DNA from: Deltaproteobacteria bacterium
Lineage (GTDB): Bacteria > Desulfobacterota > Desulfobacteria > Desulfobacterales > JAABPS01
Assembly: GCA_019309685.1 (NCBI GenBank)
Contig: JAFDFT010000052.1
Location: forward strand, 1-9,721
DNA: 9,721 nt
Reading direction: 5' to 3'
The first letter of the stretch is position 1. Every line of letters begins with the position of its first letter. Position numbers and translations under genes: made by a program. Below the pieces are notes generated by a model that was not told the DNA's origin, searched no databases, and saw only the letters and a program-made list of their open reading frames with translations. This document shows positions 5,701-9,721 of this stretch, in pieces.

Positions 5701-7422
5701 ATGAAAAAACGCTGGCACATCCTTGCACCTGATATCCATTCTATTAAAAACATATCCAATGCTTTAAAACTAAGCAGCATCACCTCTTCCGTTCTGGTAA
5801 ATCGAGGCATCAACTCTCCTGAACAAGCTTTATCCTTTATTCACGTCTCCATGGAAGACATACGCTCTCCTTTTGAGATCAAAGATATAGACACAGCCGT
5901 AAATCGCATTTACGCAGCAATTATTAATAAGGAGAAAATATTAGTTTTTGGCGATTACGATGCGGATGGAATCACTGCTACAGCTATTTTGGTGGAATTT
6001 TTATTATACGCGGGCGTAAATACTGACTACTATATCCCTCACAGGAAGATGGAAGGTTACGGTCTTCAGACTAGGCATATTTCAGAATACGCTGTTCCAA
6101 ATCAAACAAATCTTATTATAACAGTCGATTGTGGATCTTCAAGCCATGATGCAATTCTGGCGGCAAAACAGGCCGGAATAGACGTAATTGTCACTGATCA
6201 TCATAATATCTCCGAAAACCTGCCAGGAGCAGCAGCTGTGGTCAATCCAAAACGGCATGACTGTGATTCCTGCTTTTCTGATTTATCTGGTGTTGGTATG
6301 GCTTTTTGCCTTCTGATTTGCCTGAGAAAATACATGCGGGATGCGGGATTTTGGCAAAACATTCCGGAACCGAATCTGAAAAACGCGTGTGATCTTGTCG
6401 CCCTTGGCACCATGGCGGATATTGTCCCCTTAATCCATGAAAATCGAATACTTGTAAAAGCGGGACTTGATATAATGAAATATGGTAAACGTCCGGGCGT
6501 TCTTGCGCTGATCAAGGCATCAAAAATCAATAAGGCGACTGTAACAGAAGAGGACATTGCCTTTAAACTCGCGCCCCGATTAAACGCGGCTGGAAGAATC
6601 GATCACGCAAAAGTTGCGGTTGAACTATTAATGGAAAAAAATCATGAAAACGCAATAAACATCGCTCAATCTCTTAATAAAATGAATACCAGAAGACAGA
6701 AGATTGAACAGAAAATATTAGATGACATTGAATCATATTTAAACGAACATACTAAAATTCTTGATAAAAAATCATTGGTTCTGGCAGATGAAAGATGGGA
6801 CGAAGGCGTTCTGGGCATTGTCGCATCAAAGCTCGTGGATAAATATTTTCGGCCTGTTGTGCTTTTTGCCGTCACAGATGATACCGGAAAGGGCTCAGCC
6901 AGAAGTATACCCGGTTTTGATCTATATGGCGGACTTCAGTCATGTTCGTCCTATCTGGAAAGTTTTGGTGGTCATAAAATGGCTGCGGGTCTGAAAATTA
7001 AGTCAATCGAAATCAACAGTTTTAAAAAAGCCTTTGACGATGCTGTTGCCAAGATGACAAAATCTGAAGATTTCAGACCGTTGCTGCGTATTGATCGTGA
7101 AATTGATTTTGATGATATTTCAGAGAATTTACTTGATGAGATTGAACAATTAAAACCCTTTGGTTCCGGCAACGCCGAGCCAGTGTTCATGTCCAGGCAC
7201 ATCAATGTCATATCATCTGATATTGTCGGCAAAAATCACAGGCGGATGCGTCTAAATCAGGATTCTGAAAAGAAAAATACCGTCTTTAACGCTATCCGTT
7301 TCAACATGGATCCAGGATTTGAATGTTTGGATCATTTTAAAAAAATAGCCTATCAGTTGCGGTGGAATCAATGGAACGGTCAAAAATCCGTCCAGCTTAT
7401 TATTACAGATGCACAAAGCTAA
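5701..7422 (+). CDS. recJ: Single-stranded-DNA-specific exonuclease RecJ
   Basis: A 573-residue DHH-superfamily nuclease that degrades single-stranded DNA 5'->3' in recombinational repair, RecF-type gap processing and mismatch repair. DHH-domain motifs are present in order: FGDYDADGITA (83-93), VDCGSS (142-147), the signature TDHHN (165-169), and LGTMADIVPL (235-244), with APRLNAAGRIDHA (291-303) following. A helical linker rich in charged residues (about 305-355) leads to the DHHA1 domain with WDEGVLGIVASK (366-377), GSARSI (398-403) and GGHKMAAG (423-430). The C-terminal OB fold starts near 460 and includes LKPFGSGNAEPVF (484-496). Length and all metal-binding aspartates and histidines look normal. 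The ATG gives the typical N-terminus MKKRWHILAPD; no Shine-Dalgarno precedes it, so initiation is weak or unusual. It appears monocistronic, divergent from the miaB group. Confidence 0.95.
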   Translation: MKKRWHILAPDIHSIKNISNALKLSSITSSVLVNRGINSPEQALSFIHVSMEDIRSPFEIKDIDTAVNRIYAAIINKEKILVFGDYDADGITATAILVEFLLYAGVNTDYYIPHRKMEGYGLQTRHISEYAVPNQTNLIITVDCGSSSHDAILAAKQAGIDVIVTDHHNISENLPGAAAVVNPKRHDCDSCFSDLSGVGMAFCLLICLRKYMRDAGFWQNIPEPNLKNACDLVALGTMADIVPLIHENRILVKAGLDIMKYGKRPGVLALIKASKINKATVTEEDIAFKLAPRLNAAGRIDHAKVAVELLMEKNHENAINIAQSLNKMNTRRQKIEQKILDDIESYLNEHTKILDKKSLVLADERWDEGVLGIVASKLVDKYFRPVVLFAVTDDTGKGSARSIPGFDLYGGLQSCSSYLESFGGHKMAAGLKIKSIEINSFKKAFDDAVAKMTKSEDFRPLLRIDREIDFDDISENLLDEIEQLKPFGSGNAEPVFMSRHINVISSDIVGKNHRRMRLNQDSEKKNTVFNAIRFNMDPGFECLDHFKKIAYQLRWNQWNGQKSVQLIITDAQS

Positions 7423-7508
7423 TTATATTTTTTGAAATGTTACTATAAATGGACAAATTGTTTGGAAAGTAGGTTTCTGGGGGTCTAGGATTCCCAGCTC
7501 AAAGTCCG

Positions 7509-7527
7509 GGATCTTCGGCAAAGATCC
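7509..7527 (+). terminator. Weak candidate transcription terminator after recJ
   Basis: A perfect 7-bp stem GGATCTT/AAGATCC with loop CGGCA lies 87 nt past the recJ stop. It is followed by AAGGGATTGTTTT, which has only a short, displaced T-run, so it is not a textbook intrinsic terminator. No better structure is seen nearer to recJ. Confidence 0.25.
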
Positions 7528-7623
7528 AAGGGATTGTTTTCAGCTGATTTTATTAAGGCCTTAAACATCCTTTCAATCTCCCTAATAGAACTTTGAAATC
7601 CTGACAGACTCTTATTTGAACTG

Positions 7624-7744
7624 CGAATTTCGAATGCTGAATATCGAACACCGAATCACGAAGGTCTCTTATGTTTTTTGTCTTCTTTTGGTATTGCCTG
7701 TATTTTAAAGTATTCGATCGATATTCGGTATTCATTATTCGATT
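7624..7744. repeat. Inverted repeat built from 7-nt YGAANNN units
   Basis: The left arm is six consecutive 7-nt units, each starting CGAA or TGAA: CGAATTT, CGAATGC, TGAATAT, CGAACAC, CGAATCA, CGAAGGT (7624-7665). The right arm carries the reverse-complement units TTCGGTA, TTCATTA, TTCGATT at strict 7-nt spacing from 7724. The arms 7630-7657 and 7716-7742 pair with a few mismatches around a 58-nt spacer. Similar CGAAT-type periodic intergenic repeats occur in many environmental bacterial genomes. It codes for nothing recognisable. Confidence 0.65.
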
Positions 7745-7946
7745 TTTTTCAATTAAAGTTGTTGTAATCGAAAAAAATGTATTTCCAAATGTTTAATTCT
7801 TTATAGGTTTTAAGCACTTCACACGAATCCTTGAACCCTCGGCTCCTCGAATCCTTTTAGTATCATCATCAACTATTTTAAAGATAGTACAAATTAAAAA
7901 ATGAACATATTATTAAATAGTTTGTAAATTTGTTTAAACATTTTCC

Positions 7947-7975
7947 TTGCAATCCTTACAGGTTGTCATTATTAT
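7947..7975 (+). promoter_or_regulatory. Candidate sigma-70 promoter for the 140-residue protein/RNase Z-like pair
   Basis: The -35 word is TTGCAA (7947-7952, four of six consensus positions) and the -10 word is TATTAT (7970-7975, five of six), separated by exactly 17 nt. Transcription would start near 7982, giving a 5' leader of about 50 nt before the ATG at 8034. It is the best-scoring promoter I see by eye in the window. Confidence 0.5.
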
Positions 7976-7996
7976 GCCCATCAAAAGATCATTTAT

Positions 7997-8019
7997 CTAG
8001 AAAGAGGAAATATTTCTAG
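7997..8019 (+). promoter_or_regulatory. Leader hairpin touching the Shine-Dalgarno
   Basis: CTAGAAA (7997-8003) and TTTCTAG (8013-8019) form a perfect 7-bp AT-rich stem with a 9-nt loop GAGGAAATA. The 3' arm takes in the first two bases of the Shine-Dalgarno AGGAAGGA (8018-8025). The loop itself shows a second purine-rich GAGGAAA, but that is 24 nt from the ATG, too far to serve it. The weak stem could slow ribosome loading or respond to temperature; this is inference. Confidence 0.35.
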
Positions 8020-8033
8020 GAAGGACAACACCC

Positions 8034-8456
8034 ATGGCAAAAATATTCAGACCCAGCACCCGAGAATCCAGTATTCTTTCAAAAATAGAATCATCTAAAG
8101 AGCATGCGCGTAGACATTCGATTAACAGGATAAGGGACTGCGAAGGCCCATTATCAAATGCAATCGCAACGAAACTTATTGAAAACAAACTCATCGAAAC
8201 AACCAATAAAAACTCTCTTGAAGAACAGATCAACCACTGCCTTGATAAGCTGACACGTGCCGAAGATTTTGATGTAGATTATCAAATCGCGCCTTTAAGA
8301 AATCTTGTAAAGCAACCAAATATTGTTAGTCTATATGTAACGGCTTTTGTAATTGAGCAGTTGATTAACCATAAAGATGTTGTTGATATTTTTGGTTCAG
8401 ACGAGGAAATCTATTCAACCATTAATACTCAAGTAAGAATTTTCATTCCTGGATAA
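8034..8456 (+). CDS. Conserved-looking hypothetical protein upstream of an RNase Z-like gene
   Basis: I do not recognise this 140-residue protein. It appears soluble, with no signal peptide or membrane segment. Residues 1-35 are basic and Ser/Arg-rich (MAKIFRPSTRE, then KEHARRHSINRIRD), which could contact nucleic acid. Residues 42-75 and 86-115 look helical, with an amphipathic segment VSLYVTAFVIEQLI (98-111), and the end is a strand-like TQVRIFIPG. The only cysteines are C36 and C69. The start is firm: AGGAAGGA (8018-8025) lies 8 nt before the ATG, and a promoter candidate is upstream. Its stop codon overlaps the start of the RNase Z-like gene by one base (TAATG), so the two are almost certainly one translation-coupled operon. 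A shared role in RNA handling is plausible but unsupported by any motif. Confidence 0.8.
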   Translation: MAKIFRPSTRESSILSKIESSKEHARRHSINRIRDCEGPLSNAIATKLIENKLIETTNKNSLEEQINHCLDKLTRAEDFDVDYQIAPLRNLVKQPNIVSLYVTAFVIEQLINHKDVVDIFGSDEEIYSTINTQVRIFIPG

Positions 8457-9469
8457 TGCGTCCCGCCTTTCATCCAAGGTTAATAAACGGTCCGTTTGAT
8501 GATCCCGGCTTATTTATCCCGTTTCTTTTTGAAAACCGTGCCATCATTTTTGACTTGGGAGATATTCATGCTGTCTCTGCTAAAGATATTCTTAAAATAA
8601 GTCATGCCTTTATCACACATACCCATATGGACCACTTTGTGGGGTTTGAAAGGCTCTTACGCCTGTTTCTGGGCCGTGAGAAAAATATCAGCTTTTATGG
8701 CCCAAAAGGCTTTATAAAAAATATTGAAGGAAAGCTCGCTGGATATTCCTGGAATCTTGTTAACAGTTTTCAAAATCAGTTTGTCCTCAATATTACGGAA
8801 GTCCGTGAAAAATATCTTCTCTCAAACCAGTATGTCTGCCGGGAAGGTTTTTCCCCATCGAGGCGAAAACCTCACAAACAAAAATTTAACAGTGTTTTAC
8901 TTGATGAACATGGGCTGTCTGTCTCAACTGTTCAGCTTGATCACGAAATCCCTAGTTTGGGTTTTTCTATCAAAGAACAATTTCATATCAATATTCTAAA
9001 AGACCGTTTGGAAAATTTGGGTCTGAAAATAGGCCCCTGGATCAAAAAATTTAAGCAGGCTTTATATAAGGGAGAGGATTTGGATTCACCCTTTGAAGTT
9101 CAAAGTGGAAAAGAAAATATCAAAAGGATTCAATTTATTCTTGGAGATCTTAAAGACAAAATTACGCTGATCACACCCGGTCAGAAGATAACGTATATTG
9201 TAGATGTAGCATACACCGATAACAATGCCGGAAAGATTGTTGCGTTTGCCAAAGATTCAGACCATCTTTTCATCGAAGCCGCGTTTCTTGAAAAACATAT
9301 GGATATCGCTAAACAAAAACACCATCTCACAGCGCGGCAGGCCGGACGCCTGGCAGGAAAATCAAAGGCCAAACAGTTCACACCTTTTCATTTTTCGCCG
9401 CGATATAAAGGTGAGGAGCAACTGTTGAGAAAAGAAGCCATGGAAGCATATAAAGAAGCAATACAATAA
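8456..9469 (+). CDS. RNase Z-like metallo-beta-lactamase-fold hydrolase
   Basis: A 337-residue protein with the RNase Z (tRNA 3'-endonuclease) version of the metallo-beta-lactamase fold. Zinc-site residues: HTHMDH (55-60, giving H55, H57, D59, H60), H163 in LDHEIPSLGF, D250 in YIVDVAY, and H312 in FHFSPRY. The stretch EAAFLE (274-279) followed by HHLTARQAGRLA (289-300) is characteristic of RNase Z. RNase Z cuts tRNA precursors after the discriminator base. Departures from standard enzymes: it is about 30 residues longer than E. coli or B. subtilis RNase Z (~305), with a charged insert at about 180-235, and the usual N-terminal LGT...P..R motif is replaced by NGPFDDPGLFIPF. The ATG overlaps the preceding stop (TAATG), with no clear Shine-Dalgarno of its own, so it depends on coupling. 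It could act on tRNA or another RNA or phosphodiester substrate. Confidence 0.82.
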   Translation: MRPAFHPRLINGPFDDPGLFIPFLFENRAIIFDLGDIHAVSAKDILKISHAFITHTHMDHFVGFERLLRLFLGREKNISFYGPKGFIKNIEGKLAGYSWNLVNSFQNQFVLNITEVREKYLLSNQYVCREGFSPSRRKPHKQKFNSVLLDEHGLSVSTVQLDHEIPSLGFSIKEQFHINILKDRLENLGLKIGPWIKKFKQALYKGEDLDSPFEVQSGKENIKRIQFILGDLKDKITLITPGQKITYIVDVAYTDNNAGKIVAFAKDSDHLFIEAAFLEKHMDIAKQKHHLTARQAGRLAGKSKAKQFTPFHFSPRYKGEEQLLRKEAMEAYKEAIQ

Positions 9470-9494
9470 AACACAGGTTAATTCATCCGCCCGG

Positions 9495-9721
9495 TTATTT
9501 CCCTAATATCAAGTCGATCCGCTCAAGGTCGTTGAGCACTTTCCAGCTGCCACCACCCTGCTCAACCCGTTCTCTCCAGGCTTCAACCCGCTTGAAATAT
9601 TCTCTGGGATCAATGTTGTCAGTCCTAAGCTTAGTAACATTTAGTGCGATCACATTACACCCTGACATATCCAGAGGAAAATCGCGGATATAGCCTTTTA
9701 CCAGCTCTTCCTTCAGGTCTG
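9495..9721 (-). CDS. Unidentified protein, C-terminal 74 residues (start outside window)
   Basis: On the minus strand one frame is open from the right edge to a TAA at 9495-9497, giving 74 residues. It begins DLKEELVKGYIRDFPLDMSG and ends with NDLERIDLILGK. The composition is that of a normal soluble protein: an amphipathic start, a strand-like CNVIALNVTKL (21-31), then a helix-rich EYFKRVEAWRERVE and a Gly triplet before the last helix. The single cysteine follows Gly in SGC. Codon use (GAC, CTG, AAG, CGG) is more GC-rich than in the neighbouring genes. I cannot assign a family. It is convergent with the RNase Z-like gene with only 25 nt between the stops, and no terminator hairpin is visible there. 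Confidence 0.65.
   Translation of the reverse strand, partial: DLKEELVKGYIRDFPLDMSGCNVIALNVTKLRTDNIDPREYFKRVEAWRERVEQGGGSWKVLNDLERIDLILGK

Larger units (their letters stand above)
7423..8033. other. 611-nt intergenic region with repeat and regulatory elements
   Basis: No gene is supported here. From left to right it holds a small hairpin (7509-7527), a heptamer-periodic inverted repeat (7624-7744), an AT-rich featureless stretch (about 7745-7940), a promoter candidate (7947-7975) and a hairpin against the next Shine-Dalgarno (7997-8019). A 60-codon minus-strand frame at 7553-7735 consists mostly of the repeat and is not believed. Confidence 0.6.

Noticed and set aside
5498..5701. 67-codon plus-strand frame directly before recJ, ending one base into its ATG
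   Set aside because: It starts with TTG inside the palindromic core of the repeat at 5432-5586 and has no ribosome-binding site; half of its protein is translated repeat. The TAATG overlap with recJ looks fortuitous.
7440..7475. Possible third copy of the GTTTCC...CATAAA repeat (ATAAATGGACAAATTGTTTGG)
   Set aside because: Only a short, gapped resemblance, with no shared head and no inverted partner.
7553..7735. 60-codon minus-strand frame
   Set aside because: It consists largely of the heptamer inverted repeat and has low-complexity Arg/Tyr/Lys-rich content, with no supported start.

Overview
The window looks like an AT-rich chromosomal segment from a Desulfobacterota (deltaproteobacterial) genome, most likely Desulfobacterales. 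The clues are the house style of the proteins, a small DUF4911-like protein (a family I recall as confined to this group) next to miaB and a bifunctional-nuclease-family gene, and intergenic gaps full of palindromic repeats. This is inference from family knowledge, not from a database search.

Layout. 1-597: the C-terminal end of a probable transposase (2-178), then two unrelated palindromic repeats (234-308 and 373-571), the second ending just before the Shine-Dalgarno of the next gene. 598-1797 (+): an M29-family aminopeptidase. 1807-1996: a highly structured repeat with near-matching inverted ends and a gap-free three-way junction, lying between convergent genes. 2033-2419 (-): an orphan single-domain response regulator, with about 560 bp of geneless AT-rich DNA upstream. 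2983-5277 (-): a co-directional group transcribed as DUF4911-like protein, then miaB, then the bifunctional nuclease gene; the last two overlap by 11 nt. 5432-5586: a second repeat sharing its first 31 nt with the 373-571 element. 5701-7422 (+): recJ. 7423-8033: a geneless stretch with a hairpin, a heptamer-periodic inverted repeat, and a credible promoter for the next pair. 8034-9469 (+): an unrecognised 140-residue protein overlapping by 1 nt (TAATG) an RNase Z-like metallo-beta-lactamase-fold enzyme. 9495-9721 (-): the C-terminal end of an unrecognised protein, missing from an ORF list because its start lies outside the window.

How the genes relate. Most are housekeeping: peptide turnover (M29), tRNA modification (MiaB), DNA repair (RecJ) and probably RNA processing (RNase Z-like). 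The two compact units, DUF4911/miaB/bifunctional nuclease and the 140-residue protein/RNase Z-like pair, each place an uncharacterised small protein beside an RNA-acting enzyme. I see no CRISPR array, defence island, prophage or secondary-metabolite cluster. The least explained material is the intergenic repeats: four different palindromic families in under 10 kb, one of them present twice.
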